64,000 nt of DNA from Planctomycetota bacterium (GCA_015654675.1 JAATGM010000020.1:186001-250000); one strand, 5' to 3'. Counted from the first letter of the stretch, positions 8,926-20,800 are shown. A program made the numbers and translations. Notes: generated by a model from the sequence alone, not told the origin.

Positions 8926-9816
8926 ATGCATCGCGCGCGGGGATTGTCGCTGCTTGAGGTGCTGATCTCGATCGGCTTGATCGTCATGCTGCTGGCGACG
9001 ATGTTCGGATTCTACGAGCTGGCGCTCAAGGACCGGGATCGCGGACGGCGGACGATGGATCACGGGGAGAAGGCGTGGCTCACGCTGTTCAAGATCGCCG
9101 AGGACATTCGCGCGGCGAACGGATTTGTTGCGACGCTGGGCCCGGGCATTCAGGGATACCGGCAGCAAATCACACTCCAGACGGTGACGATTCCGGACAA
9201 GGAAGTTTTCGCGACGCGGTCGGTGCGCGACAAGCCGCTGCCGGCGCAAAGCGACGTGCGCGAGGTGCGCTATTACGTGGGGCTCGATCCAGACCAGATC
9301 GTGGACTACAAGGACCCCGAATCGGAGTCGGGAGTGAAGCAGGGTCCGAACACGCTGGGGATTGTGCGGCGGCAATTAAAAACTTTTCGACAAACGGCGC
9401 TACAGAACGGGCAAGTCGAGGATTACGACGTCGAGTTGCTGGCACCGGAATTGAAGTACCTGCGGTTCCGGTATTTTGACGGCGTCGAGTGGACGGACGT
9501 GTGGCAGCCGCAGGGCGGCGGGATGGGCAACTCGCTGCCGCAGGCGGTCGAGGTGACTGTGGGTTTCCAGGCGGTCGCGCCGGAAGATCCGAACGAGATC
9601 GACTTTGACACGGCGGACCGATTGGTTTCACAGCCGGAGCCGTACGACCCGGATCGCTATTCGGTGGTGGTGCGGTTGAACCAGGCAGATACATTTTTCG
9701 GGTCGCGGATGATGCGGGCATCGCGGCGGGCGTTCAGCGGTTCCGGGAGCGGATCTGGGGGCAGTCCGGGGTCGGGTTCGGGCGGTAGCGGAAATAGCGC
9801 TTTTGGCGGTTCTTAA
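8926..9816 (+). CDS. gspJ: Minor pseudopilin GspJ-like
   Basis: A minor pseudopilin expected in the pseudopilus tip. ATG at 8926 is chosen because GGGGAG lies five nt upstream and it gives a compact leader, MHRARG|LSLLEVLISIGLIVML, with Glu at mature position 5; the open frame extends upstream to 8827 inside gspI. The mature part has the GspJ-like pattern of DIRAANGF, then VREVRYYVG and LKYLRFRYFDGVEW strands near residues 105-210. The last 40 residues are Gly/Ser-rich. The 296-residue length is somewhat above typical GspJ. It begins one nt after the gspI stop. Confidence 0.82.
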   Translation: MHRARGLSLLEVLISIGLIVMLLATMFGFYELALKDRDRGRRTMDHGEKAWLTLFKIAEDIRAANGFVATLGPGIQGYRQQITLQTVTIPDKEVFATRSVRDKPLPAQSDVREVRYYVGLDPDQIVDYKDPESESGVKQGPNTLGIVRRQLKTFRQTALQNGQVEDYDVELLAPELKYLRFRYFDGVEWTDVWQPQGGGMGNSLPQAVEVTVGFQAVAPEDPNEIDFDTADRLVSQPEPYDPDRYSVVVRLNQADTFFGSRMMRASRRAFSGSGSGSGGSPGSGSGGSGNSAFGGS

Positions 9817-9853
9817 CGCAGCGCCCTAGCGGCGACCCGGTAGAAGGTGGGTG

Positions 9854-11692
9854 ATGAAGCCGGCATCACTTCCAGACCGACGACCGTCTGCTGGGGCAGG
9901 GGGATACTGCGCGAACGACGTTTTCAGGGCTGCGAAGGGGGTTGGCGGGGGTCGGGGCGGCAAACGCGGGCTGATATTGGTGGTCGTGCTGGTGATGGTG
10001 GTGCTGCTGGCACTACTGACAGCGGGGTATTCGTTCGCGGTGCGGGCGAATCTGAGCGGGGTGTACGCGCGGCGGTACGAGTATCAGGCGCGGATCGCGG
10101 CAGAGGCGGGGATTCAGCGGGCGATCGTTCAGCTTCGCAAAGGGCGCGACAATCCGAGCAACTGGTACGACGTGCCGCAGGTCTTCAAGCAGGCCCCGGT
10201 GGAGCGCGTCGAAGGCGAGGCGAATTTCCAGAAGACGGGGGTCGGGACTCAGGTCGAGGAGAAGAAGAAGGACGATGATAAGTCGCAGCCGGATGCGATC
10301 TGGCGATTCACGCTCTACGCAGTCAACACGGACAACCCCGAGCAGACGACGGTGCGTTACGGCCTCGTGCCGGAGACGGCCAAACTGGATTTGAACCTCG
10401 CGAGCGAGGAGCAACTTCGGAAGCTTTTCGCGAACGTGATTCCGGACGCGGCGCCGAACAATCAGCAGGTTGATCGCGATGCGCTGGTTCAGTGTCTGCT
10501 CGATTGGCGCGAGCCCGGGGAGACGGCGCGGCCGAAGGGGGCGAAGAGCGAGTACTACCGCACGCTGAAGCCGGGCTACAACGCGAAGCTGGGGCGATTC
10601 GACACGGTTGAAGAGCTGTTGCAGGTGAAGGGGTTCAACGGGTGGGTTCTGTTCGGCGAGGACTACAACCGGAACGGATTGATCGACGCGAACGAGGATG
10701 ACGGGAACGCGACGTTTCCGCCGGACAACGCGAACGGGAAGCTGGAGCGCGGACTGGCGCCTTACCTGACGGTCGTGTCGCGCGAGCTGAATTCGGATTC
10801 GGACGGGAAGCCGCGGATCAACCTAAACATGAAGGAGCTGGACAAGCTCGAGGAGCAACTGCGCGCGAAGCAGATCGGCGGGAACATCGTCGAATACGTC
10901 ATGGGCATCCGGAAGGGCGGGTTGGCTTTTCGGAGCGTGATGGATCTGTTGCCGGTTCCGCCGCCCGAGCCCGAGCCGGAGACGCAGCCGGCCGATTCGC
11001 AGCCGACGGACCGCCAGCCGGGGGATGAGGACGAGGGCGATTCAACATCGCAGCCGTCGGATGAGCCGGCGGCATCGCAGCCGGGAGATGCTTCGAGCCA
11101 GCCGTCATCACAGCCGAGCAAGCCAACGCGCAATTCCGGCGCGGGAAGTGGTTCTCGGAAGCGGCGCGGGACGACGCAGCCGACGTCTCAGCCGAAGGAA
11201 CCCCCGCTTACCAACCTTACGGATGAGGTTCCGCCGGGTACGGCGGCTGATTTGCCGGTGCTGCTGGACCGGTTATCTGCGGACCTGCGGCCGATGTTCA
11301 GCGGCCGTATCAATATTACCACGGCACCTCGGGAGGTTTTGCTTACGCTCCCGGAACTGACAGAGGAGGAAGTGAACGCGATCGTTTCAGCCCGAGGGGG
11401 TTTATCGGGCGATGATAAGCGGACTCCGGCGTGGATGCTCACGCAGGGGCTGGTCAGCGAGAGAAAGTTCCGCAAGCTGCTGCCGAAACTGACGGCGGGC
11501 AGCGCCACCTTTTCAGTCGATTCCGTCGGGTTCGCCGATCACGTCGGCGTGACGAAGCGACTGAGCGCGATCCTCGAGATGCGCGGCCCCATCGGGCAGG
11601 TGCTTTACTACCGCGACCTCACGCCCCTCGGACCCGCCTATACGCCGCATGGTGAGGAGACGCGGAGCGTTGTTCGCGAATCTAACCGGTAA
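9854..11692 (+). CDS. gspK: Minor pseudopilin GspK-like with Ser-Gln-Pro linker
   Basis: The large tip pseudopilin. Seen: a long basic leader ending KRG|LILVVVLVMVVLLALL without Glu at position 5, which is a normal GspK trait; then an all-alpha region with the GspK-type LDLNLASEEQLRKL helix-hairpin-helix-like segment and a second such segment (INITTAPREVLLTLPELTEEEV) near residue 490. Between them, near residues 375-460, is an acidic Ser/Gln/Pro linker that is unusual for the family. The ATG at 9854 has AGAAGG six nt upstream; GTG at 9851 is an alternative. At about 612 residues it is nearly twice normal length. It overlaps the next gene by 44 nt. Confidence 0.85.
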   Translation: MKPASLPDRRPSAGAGGYCANDVFRAAKGVGGGRGGKRGLILVVVLVMVVLLALLTAGYSFAVRANLSGVYARRYEYQARIAAEAGIQRAIVQLRKGRDNPSNWYDVPQVFKQAPVERVEGEANFQKTGVGTQVEEKKKDDDKSQPDAIWRFTLYAVNTDNPEQTTVRYGLVPETAKLDLNLASEEQLRKLFANVIPDAAPNNQQVDRDALVQCLLDWREPGETARPKGAKSEYYRTLKPGYNAKLGRFDTVEELLQVKGFNGWVLFGEDYNRNGLIDANEDDGNATFPPDNANGKLERGLAPYLTVVSRELNSDSDGKPRINLNMKELDKLEEQLRAKQIGGNIVEYVMGIRKGGLAFRSVMDLLPVPPPEPEPETQPADSQPTDRQPGDEDEGDSTSQPSDEPAASQPGDASSQPSSQPSKPTRNSGAGSGSRKRRGTTQPTSQPKEPPLTNLTDEVPPGTAADLPVLLDRLSADLRPMFSGRINITTAPREVLLTLPELTEEEVNAIVSARGGLSGDDKRTPAWMLTQGLVSERKFRKLLPKLTAGSATFSVDSVGFADHVGVTKRLSAILEMRGPIGQVLYYRDLTPLGPAYTPHGEETRSVVRESNR

Positions 11693-13337
11693 GCGACTGC
11701 TGGCGATCGACTGGGACACCCTGTCCTTGCGCGTAGTGCAATTCCGCGCGTTGAAGGAGAAGGTGGAGATCCTCAAGGCGCTGTCGGTGCCGATGCCGGC
11801 GGAGATCCGGCAGGATGACGCGGAGTCGCTCGGGGCATTTCTGCGGCAGGCGCTGTTGCAGGCGGGCATCCGGGACAAGCGGGCGGCGCTGACAATTCCG
11901 CGCGAGAAGGTGGTTCTCAATACGCTGACGGTTCCGCCGACTCCGCTGGATGAACTGCCTTCGCTGGTTCAGTTTCAGATTGTGAAAGAGCTTCCGTTCG
12001 CGGCGGACCAGGCGACGCTGGATTTCGCGGTGCGCGGGAATTACGACGCGAAGTTGCCGACGGAGGTGCTGGTCGCCGCGGTGCGGAACGAGGCGATGAC
12101 GTTCTACACGCAGGTGGCGCGCGAGGCGGGGCTGGACCTGCAGCGGGTCGGGCTGCGGCCGCATGCGAACCTGGTCGCGTTTTCGGCGGGGGCGGAAGTT
12201 GCGAAGAGCGGGCTGTGTCTGGCGATCGACATCGGTCCGAGTTTGACGGAGATCAACGTCATCCGGGACGGGGGCCTGGTGTTCTCGCGATCGGCGTCGG
12301 TGCGATTGCCGTCGGCTGCGGAGCTGGGCGTTTCAACCGACACGCTGATCGACAGCCGGATCGTCGGGCACGCGGTTCCGAACATGGACGCGACGACGGA
12401 GACTTTCCGCGACGCGGTCGGGACGCTGATGGTGGAGATCACGCGTTCGATCGAGGCGTATCGCGCGACGGACCCATCGGCGAAGCTGGATCAGATCATC
12501 GTCGCGGGTGCGACGGGTGTTGAGACGACGCTGGCGGAGACTTTGCACCAGCGGCTGGGGGCGCACGCGGAACTTTACAATCCGGGGCTGGCGCTGGACC
12601 TGCCGCCGCAGCGGGCGCGCGAACTGCGCGGTTTCAGCGCGGCGATCGGGCTGGCGATGGAGTTTCACTCGATCGGCCCGGGGCACTTCAATTTCCTGTC
12701 GCCGAAGAAGTCGGTCACTGCGCGCGAGAAGCGGATGCGTCCGGCGCGGCCGGCGGCGCTGGCGGTGATCATGGTTCTGCTGGGGGCGGTGCTGTATCGA
12801 CAGTTCGTGGTGGCGCCGAAGGAGAAAGAGGTGGCGGCGCTGAAGGACAGCATCGCCACGTTGAAACGGGAAGTGAGCGGACCGAACGGCGGAAAGGTTG
12901 ACGGCGTGGAGGCGCTGCGGAAGCGCGTGGCGGCTGTTCAGGGCTGGTTTGACGCGCAGCACGTCTGGACGTCGCGATTGATCCACGTCACACATGCGTT
13001 TCCGTCGGATAAGGATGCGTATGCGACGGCGATCGCGTTCGCGGACCAGCCGCCGGTGATCGAAGTTCAGATGCAGACGAAGCAGTCGGACGTGTCCAAG
13101 CATTTTGTGGATGCGCTGAAGAAGGCGGGGTACACGGCTTCAACCGGGGCGCAGACGGAGTCGGCGAACAAGCTGGGGTATCCGTATTCGGACTCGGTGA
13201 AGATTTTCCTGACGGCGGAAAGCGGCAGGGCACCGGAGACGCCGAAGCCGACGAGCGGAGATCAACCGGCTGGCAGTAAGGGTGACAGCGGCAAGGGTAA
13301 GCCGACGACGTCGGCGCCGGCGGGAGGCGCGCGATGA
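11649..13337 (+). CDS. PilM-PilN fusion (GspL-like) assembly protein
   Basis: Cytoplasmic-to-periplasmic scaffold of the secretion/pilus machine. Residues about 1-350 are an actin-fold PilM-like domain (LLAIDWDTLSLRVVQF near the start, CLAIDIGPSLTEINVI in the middle, IIVAGATG later). A single transmembrane helix lies near residue 370 (AALAVIMVLLGAVLYRQFVV), followed by a PilN-like coiled segment (KEKEVAALKDSIATLKRE) and a periplasmic ferredoxin-like domain. This single-chain layout is what GspL has in type II systems, whereas type IV pilus operons split it into PilM and PilN. The C-terminal 30 residues are Gly/Lys/Pro-rich. It overlaps gspK by 44 nt and the next gene by four nt (ATGA), so translation is probably coupled. 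Confidence 0.86.
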   Translation: MVRRRGALFANLTGKRLLAIDWDTLSLRVVQFRALKEKVEILKALSVPMPAEIRQDDAESLGAFLRQALLQAGIRDKRAALTIPREKVVLNTLTVPPTPLDELPSLVQFQIVKELPFAADQATLDFAVRGNYDAKLPTEVLVAAVRNEAMTFYTQVAREAGLDLQRVGLRPHANLVAFSAGAEVAKSGLCLAIDIGPSLTEINVIRDGGLVFSRSASVRLPSAAELGVSTDTLIDSRIVGHAVPNMDATTETFRDAVGTLMVEITRSIEAYRATDPSAKLDQIIVAGATGVETTLAETLHQRLGAHAELYNPGLALDLPPQRARELRGFSAAIGLAMEFHSIGPGHFNFLSPKKSVTAREKRMRPARPAALAVIMVLLGAVLYRQFVVAPKEKEVAALKDSIATLKREVSGPNGGKVDGVEALRKRVAAVQGWFDAQHVWTSRLIHVTHAFPSDKDAYATAIAFADQPPVIEVQMQTKQSDVSKHFVDALKKAGYTASTGAQTESANKLGYPYSDSVKIFLTAESGRAPETPKPTSGDQPAGSKGDSGKGKPTTSAPAGGAR

Positions 13338-14869
13338 TGAGCCGCGAGCGCCTGCTGGTATTTGTGATCGGCGGACTGATCGGCGTGTGGGCGCTGTATG
13401 GGGCCGTGAACTGGGTGTTCATCAGTCCGCTGCAGACGGCGAATCAGCAGATCAAGAAGCTGGACAAGGAATATCGGGAGCTGAAGGCGCAGCGCGACAA
13501 GGTGAAGGGCTACGCCGAGGATTGGAAGGAGATCGCGAAACGGAGCTATTCGTTCAACGTGATCGATACTCAGAACGCGTTTCAGACGGCGCTCAAGCGG
13601 CTGGCGGCGAAGCATCAGCTTTCGGCGCAGAGCATCCAGAACGCGTCGACCGGGAAGCTGGCCGGGACGGATATCGTGACGGTTACGGCGCGCGTGAACG
13701 GCGAGGGATCGCTGGCGAACGTGGCGGCGTTTTTGCGGGACATCTATCAACTGCCGGTGCTGTTGAATGTGAAGAAGCTACGGTTGTCGCCGGTGAACCT
13801 GCCGGATGGGACGTTAAACGTGCGGATCGGCGAGTTGCTGATCGAGACGATCATTCCGTCGGAGATCAAGAACGCGGTGGACCGGGTGAAGGCGGCGGTG
13901 CGCGGGACCACGACGATGCCGAGCGATCCGGCGCTAGCGCCGAAGTCGCTGCGGGAGGGGCTAGCGAGCGCGGATGAACATGCGCAGATCGCGGCGCGGA
14001 ACATCTTCAAGCCGTATACGCCGCCGCCGTCGTTCGCCGTGGCCGTGGACAACCAGGACCGGGAACCGGTGGAGGTGACGGCGAAGTATTCGTGGGAGGG
14101 GCAAAGCAAGGAGCAACCGAAGGAGTCGGTGGCGGGTAAGAGCAGGCGGGACCTGTCATCGGGGGTGGGCGACAAGGCGGAGATCATGGTCCGGTACAAG
14201 GACGGGAAGACGTTCGGGCCGACCACGCTGGTGTATGCAGCGGGGAAGCCGGCGGTCGTGACGGTTCCGTCGTACACACCCGTTCCGCCGCCGACGGCAT
14301 TTCAATACAAGGTCCGCAACGATGCGGACAAGGCGGTTGAGGTAGAGATCAACATCACGAAGAGCGGGCAGTCGAAAGTGTGGCCGCTCATGAAGGTGCT
14401 ACCGAAGGGGACCATCGACCTGCCGGAGCTGACAGGGGAACGGCTCATGCTGACGGGGGTATACGAGGACGGGTCGAAGTCGGTGCCGGGGACGTATGAC
14501 GTGAGGTCGCAGGCGACGGGGATGTATGTGGTGCCTGTGAAGGTAGTGACAGCGGTCCAGAAGCGCAATGAAGTGATAGTGCTGCCTCCAAGTCCGGACC
14601 TGCAGGTGACTGCACTGCTGACGTATCCGGAGCAGCAGGAGCTGGTCGCCATGAACATCAAGACGCGGAAGCGCGAGATCAAGGCGCGGGGTGAGACGAT
14701 CGACGGCGGGAAGCTGGTCGCGGTGCATCCACTCGGGGGCGTGGTGAAGATGCCGGGCGACGTGTTCTTCCTTTATCCGCTGGGGCAGAAGTTCGACAAG
14801 CGTGTGGAGCTGGATACGCGGGAAGAAGCCGATGTTCCGGCCGCGATTGCGAGGTGGAATCGACAATGA
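13334..14869 (+). CDS. PilO/GspM-like protein with long periplasmic extension
   Basis: Bitopic assembly protein expected to pair with the preceding GspL-like protein. Residues about 8-30 form the membrane helix, followed by a coiled coil (QQIKKLDKEYRELKAQRDKV) and a PilO/GspM-like ferredoxin fold to about residue 185. Near residue 215 the sequence AARNIFKPYTPPP resembles the RN(I/L)F motif that starts the periplasmic part of GspC/PilP. Residues 235-511 are an extra beta-rich region not normal for GspM. A fused GspM-GspC-like protein is therefore plausible and would explain why no separate gspC is seen; this is inference from one motif. Start ATG overlaps the previous stop (ATGA), and its stop overlaps the secretin ATG the same way. 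Confidence 0.72.
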   Translation: MMSRERLLVFVIGGLIGVWALYGAVNWVFISPLQTANQQIKKLDKEYRELKAQRDKVKGYAEDWKEIAKRSYSFNVIDTQNAFQTALKRLAAKHQLSAQSIQNASTGKLAGTDIVTVTARVNGEGSLANVAAFLRDIYQLPVLLNVKKLRLSPVNLPDGTLNVRIGELLIETIIPSEIKNAVDRVKAAVRGTTTMPSDPALAPKSLREGLASADEHAQIAARNIFKPYTPPPSFAVAVDNQDREPVEVTAKYSWEGQSKEQPKESVAGKSRRDLSSGVGDKAEIMVRYKDGKTFGPTTLVYAAGKPAVVTVPSYTPVPPPTAFQYKVRNDADKAVEVEINITKSGQSKVWPLMKVLPKGTIDLPELTGERLMLTGVYEDGSKSVPGTYDVRSQATGMYVVPVKVVTAVQKRNEVIVLPPSPDLQVTALLTYPEQQELVAMNIKTRKREIKARGETIDGGKLVAVHPLGGVVKMPGDVFFLYPLGQKFDKRVELDTREEADVPAAIARWNRQ

Positions 14870-17800
14870 CTACGAAACCGAAAATTCGTCGAGCTTCGCC
14901 GTCGGCGGGTGAGCCGGCCATGTCGCCGCTGGAAGTACCGCTGGGATTCACACTGGGCTGCATTCTGATCATTCTTTGCTCCTCGGGATTCAATGGAGAG
15001 ACTCCGACCAGCGCACCTGAAGTTTCGCAAGCTAGCCCGATTACGACAGCGCCGGCCAAGGGAGCGGGTGAAGCGCCCGCGCCGGTTGCGCCTGTTTTGA
15101 GAATGAGCCCGCCGGGAACTATGCAGGATGATGAGATGCGGCGTCTTCGCGAGCGGGCGCTGGCTTCGACGCGGCCGGCGGCGGGCGCGATTGCCACGCC
15201 ACCTCCGACTAGCGCGCCGGCACCGGTAATCCCGGCTGTGCGACCGACGATGCCAGTGGAGACACGGCCGACGATGCCGAACCGCGCGCCACAACCGATC
15301 TTTCCGCGGCCGCAGGCGGCGAAGCCGACGCCGGCGAGCAGCACGCCGACTTTGACGAGCACGCCGCCGTCCATCGGCGGGGCGCTGGGCACACAGCCGG
15401 CGACCGGCACGAACGGGCACGCGACCTCACTCCCGACTTCGCAGGCGACGACGACTTCGGCGCCGTCGGGGCCGGTGCTGTATTCGTTCAATTACTTCGA
15501 TACGCCGTGGCCGGACATTCTGGATGATTTCTCGCGGATGAGCGGGCTGACGATCATCGGGGACGTCAAGGGCGTGACGGGGAACCTGACGTTCCGGACT
15601 TCGAAGCGATACACGTTCGAAGAGGCGATGGATCAGCTCAATGAGCTGTTGCTGAACCGGACGAGCAAGATGCTGTTGCAGTTGCGGGGGACGAAGACGG
15701 ATGGTTACCTGGTGATCGGGCGGCTGCCGGACCTGATGCGCGAGATTCCGCCGGAGCTGATGTTCAACACGGTGGAGGACTTCGAGCGGGCCGATCTGCC
15801 GCGGTTCACCATGTGCCTGGTGGTCTATACGCCGCCGCCGGGGTGGGCGCCGATCGACATCATTGATCAGTTCCGGACGCGACTGGATGACTACTACGGG
15901 ACGCAGGTCTATGGGGACAAGCTGGTCCTGACGGGAATGGCGCGGGACCACCAGAAGTTTTTTGACATCGTCGATCGGTTCGTGGAGCTGAATCCGACGC
16001 CGCCGACGGTGGACATGCAGTGGAAGACGATCCGGTTGACGAAGGCGAAGGCATCGGACGTGCAGGCGACGCTGCAACGGTTGTATCCGCCGGCGGCTCC
16101 GACAGCGCCGCGGCCGGGCGAGGACCCGGAGGCGCGCAAGGCGAAGGAGATCAACTTTGTCGCCGACCTGACGCACAACTCGATCATTCTCAAGGCGAAC
16201 GATCAGAAGCTGAAAGAGATCGTCAAGGTGATCGGGGAGCTGGACAGCGTTGCTCCGACGCCGGACATGATCACGAAGGTGGTCAAGATCGAGAACGCGT
16301 CGCCGGACGAAGTGGCGAACCAGTTGCGGACGATTTCGCAGAGCGAGAAGGCCAAGGTTTCGCCGACGGCAGCGGAATATATGGCGCCGGATGAAGCGGA
16401 GTCGCGGAAGTGGGACGTGTTCGCGCAGCCGGGGGGACAGTCGATCATCATCATCGGCGGTCCGAAGGGGATCGACCGGGCGATGGAGCTGGTGAAGGCG
16501 CTGGACGTGGCCGAAGTTCCGCAGGCGAAGCGGACGGAGCGATATGTTCTGAAGTACGACGATGCGGCGCAGATTCAACAGATGATGATCGCGATGCTGA
16601 ATCCGCCGGGAGTGGCGATCACGAAAAATCGGGGACTGGTGTTCACGCCGGACCAGATTGGAAATGCGATGATCATCTCGGGGCGCGATTCGGCGGTGGC
16701 CGAGGCGCTGAAACTGATCGAGCAGCTTGATCAGCCGGGGAATGCGAATGACCACGATCATCTGGTGAAGCTGCAGAAGGCGTCGGCGAGCGAGATCGCG
16801 GGCGTTCTCACGCAGATCGCAGCGCCGGGGGCGATGCCGAAGGGCGCCGCGAAGCAGCTGGCGAAGTTCATCCCGTTTGACGCGGGCGGGTATTTGATGG
16901 TGCGGTGCAGCGACGAGGAGTGGCCGCGGTTCGAGCAGATTGTGAAGGACCTGGACGGTCAGACGGTGGATGTGACGCCGACACTGCGGACGTTCAAGCT
17001 GCAACATGCGGATGCGAACGAGGTGGCGGGGATCCTGCTGCCGATGTTCCAGACTAACGTGCCCATGAAGAAGGGGCAGGCGCCGCCGATGCTCAAGATC
17101 ACGCCGGACGCGCGGGACAATACGCTGAGGGTGTGGGCGACGGCGGAACTCATTGACCGGATCGCGGCGATGATTCCGGAGTTGGACATCGCCTCGGAGC
17201 AGGGTCGGGTGCAGGTCATCAAGCTGACCAATGCCGACGCGGCGCAGGTGGCGACGGTGTTGAGCGCGACATTCGGGCCGGGGGCGCGGCCGAACGCGCC
17301 GGGCGGACCGAATGTGGCGGCGGCGATCAAGATTACGGCGGAGCCGATCACGAATTCGCTGCTGGTGATCGCGCCGAAGAGCGAGTTTGAGCAGATTCAG
17401 AAGATTGCGTTGAGCATGGATGTGGACGCGGAGAAGAAGCGGAATTTGCGACTGCCGGTTCCGGTTCGAAATCTTCCGGCCACCGAAGTCGCGGAGACGC
17501 TGAAGCAACTGATGACGCCGGCGGCGGGGCCTGGCGCGAAGCCGGGCGAGCAACCGGTGAAGATTGTTGCCAGCGGCGACATGGTGATTCTGGACGGGCC
17601 GCAGGACTCGGTGATGAAGGCGTTCGAGCTGATGGGGGCGATCGACGTGATACGGGCCGGGCGCGAGGTCCGGCAGTATCGCGTGACGGATGCCGAGGAA
17701 GCGGCGAATGCGCTGAAGATGTTGATGAGTGGGTCATCAGCTAGCGGCAAGGGCGGGGCGGTTGGCGCAGTGACCGCGGCGCTGGCGGGAACGACGCAGG

Positions 17801-20800
17801 TTTATGCGGATACGTTCCGGAATCTGCTGATCATCCATGCGCGGCCGCTGGACTTTCCGGAGATTGAGCGACTGGTGAAGGCGATTGAGATGGATCCGCC
17901 GGAGTCGCAGCCGGGGGAGCCAACAGGCGGGCCGGGGGAGTGGGGTGTCATTCACCTGAAGAATTGCGATGCGCGGGACATCATTTACGACCTCGAAGAT
18001 ATCTTCGCGCCGAAGGGCGTGAAGAACCCGCCGGAATTCAAGACCGGGCCGAGCGACAAGATTCTGCTGTACAAGAGCAAGCCGCGCATCGTGCCTGAGA
18101 TCGAGAAGATGGTGAAGATGTTTGATGTGCCGATGGCGGGGTCGGACGACCCGAAATGGGCGACCAAGCTTGTCAAGGACGGCATGTCTGCGAGCGATGT
18201 GGCGCGACAGTTGGCGGTCTCGCTGGAGAGCGAGACGGGGAAGCGGGTTGAAGTGCAGACGATTCCGATTGGGATCGACATCATCGACATTCACGCGGAT
18301 GAAAAACCGGCGGCGCAATCGTCGCAACCGTCAGACAGTCGTGGCATGCCGTGCGTCCTGCCAGCCAGTTTGGTGAGGCTGGTGGGCTCACTAGCGATTG
18401 GGCAAGCGACGAGCGAGCCAGCGGAGAAGGACAAAGCGGCTGACGAGGAGCCGGTTCGCATCATGCAGACTTCCGACGGGAAGTTGATCTTCACGGGACC
18501 CTCAGCGCGAGTCAAACGGCTGCAGGAGCTGTACGACGATCTGGCGAAGGAGGCGGATAAGCAGAATTCGGTGCTCAAGATTTTCCCCATTAAATACGCT
18601 CCCGACGTCGATCAAGTGGCGCAACGACTGGAGATGGTGTTCAACGGGCGACCCAGCGTGCCTGTTGCCGTTCAGCCGCAGAACCCTCAGCAGGGGCAAC
18701 CGAATCAACCCAACGCAGCAGGCGGGCCGAACGCGCCGGGTGGCGCGCCCGGAGGCGGTGGTCGAGAAAGGCGGCAGACGAGTCGTGCGACTCCGGCGGC
18801 GGCCCCAGCAGCAAACTCACGGATTCAGGTGGTGGCGGATACTCGGACACGGCAATTATTTGTTCGGGCTGTGTCGGCTGACTTTCCGCTGATCATCGCG
18901 GTACTGAAGGTACTCGATGTCGAGTCGCGGACCGCGAGAAGCTTCAAGATTTTCGAGCTAAAGAACCTGAATGCGGAGGCGACCGCTCAGACGCTGCGCG
19001 ACACGCTCGACCTTAACACGCGCGGCGGCCCAATGGGAATGAATGCGGGCGGTGGGCGGCGGTTTGCGATGCAACAGGGCATGCAGCCGGGGCCGGACGG
19101 TCAGCCGCAGGGCAATCCCGGTCAGCCGCAACCAGGGCAGATTCCAGGGCAGAACCCTCAGCAAGGAATGGTGGCATCGGCCGAGACGACGACGATTACC
19201 GCGGAGCCGCAGACGAACTCGATTCTGGTTTCAGCGCCACCTGACACGATCAAATTCATCGGTGACATGATCGAGAAGCTGGAGGCGCAGCAGAACATCC
19301 AGCAGGCGACGATGAAACGCGTGCCGCTACAGTTTGCGCGAGCGAGCGAGATCGTCACTGTGCTGAAGGACATTGTGCAACGGACGTCAACAATGTCGGG
19401 CGGTGGCGGGGGGCCAGGTGGGCGCATGGGGCAGATGGGCGGCGGAGGTGGCGGTGGTCGTGGCAGCGGGGCGCAGGTTTCGATCAATGCGGATCCGCGA
19501 ACGAACAGCATCGTGCTCGCCGGCGCAAAGAGCGAGGTCGAAAATGCGGAAGAAATCATTAAGAGCCTTGACGTCAACACGGGCGACACGGGACAGATCA
19601 AGATTGTGCCGGTGAAGGGTGATGCGGCGGCGATGGCGACTTCGCTGAAGGAAATGTATGCGAAGCCGGGCGCGGCCGGTGCGCAGTCGGACGTCGCGAT
19701 TACTGCTGATGCGGCGACCGGGAATTTGCTGGTTCGTGCGCCACCTCAGACGCAGGCGGAGATACTTGCGACGATTCGGGAGATGGAGAAAAAGGTCGCG
19801 TCGGCCGAGCCGCGAATGATCAAGCTGGCTCTGGCGGACGTGGATTCGGTGGCGAAGAAGCTGGAGGCCATCTTCGCGGAGAAGGGCAAGCAGGGCGGCG
19901 GGAAGCTGAAAATCACTCCGATCGCGTCGACGAAATCGATTGCCGTGCAGGCGTCGGATGAACTGTATCGGGAGATCGAGAAGGCGGCCAAGGACATGGA
20001 TGTCCAGAACATGGACATCACGATCAAGCACTTCCGGCTGAAGAATGCCAAAGCGGTCGAGGTGGTGGACAAGATGAAGGACCTGCTCGCCCAGGTCGTG
20101 GCGCGGATGCAGGGCGGGCAGGCGGGCGATCTGAATCTCGGGCTATTTTCGTTTACGCCCGATCCGTTGACGAATTCGATTGTCGTGGTCGGTAACCCGA
20201 TGACGTTCGTGGTCGTGCAGAAGCTGCTGGATTCGCTGGACGTGGAGCCGAGCACGCTGACGCAGCGCGAGGTCCGCAGCTACGTATTGAATCCGAATGT
20301 GAATGCGGCGCAGGTGGCGGGGAATATCGGGCAGCTCTTCGCCGGCATGCCGCAGGATAAATCAGGGATACCGGCGCCTAGCGTGACGAGCGAGCCGAAC
20401 AGCAACATGGTGCTGGTGACAGCGACGGCGGCGCAGCACAAGGATATTCAGGAGAAGATCATTGCTCCGATTTTGGCACAGGTTTCTCAGGCGCCGAAGC
20501 AGTTCACGGTTCCGCTGAAGTTTGCGCGGGCGGACGAGGTGGCGACCACGCTCAACAACTATTTCAGTCAGTGGAAGACCAACCAGGGGAACAAGCCGCA
20601 GGACACGATCACGATTGTGCCGGACCTAAACGCGAACGTGCTCCTGGTGACGGCCAATGAGACGATGAAGAAGCTGTTTGACGAGCAGCTGAAGGGCCTG
20701 GACGTCGCGGCGCAGGAAGCGGGTCTGCGCGTGACGCGTACTTACCAAGTCAAGATCGCGGACCCCAACTCAGTCGTCAACATGATCAACAACAACTTCG

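Noticed and set aside
15427-17553. Long open frame of about 700 codons on the minus strand inside the giant secretin gene
   Set aside because: Arg/His/Leu-rich translation with no domain; it is the mirror of a GC-rich gene. A second one at 23104-25272 was rejected for the same reason.
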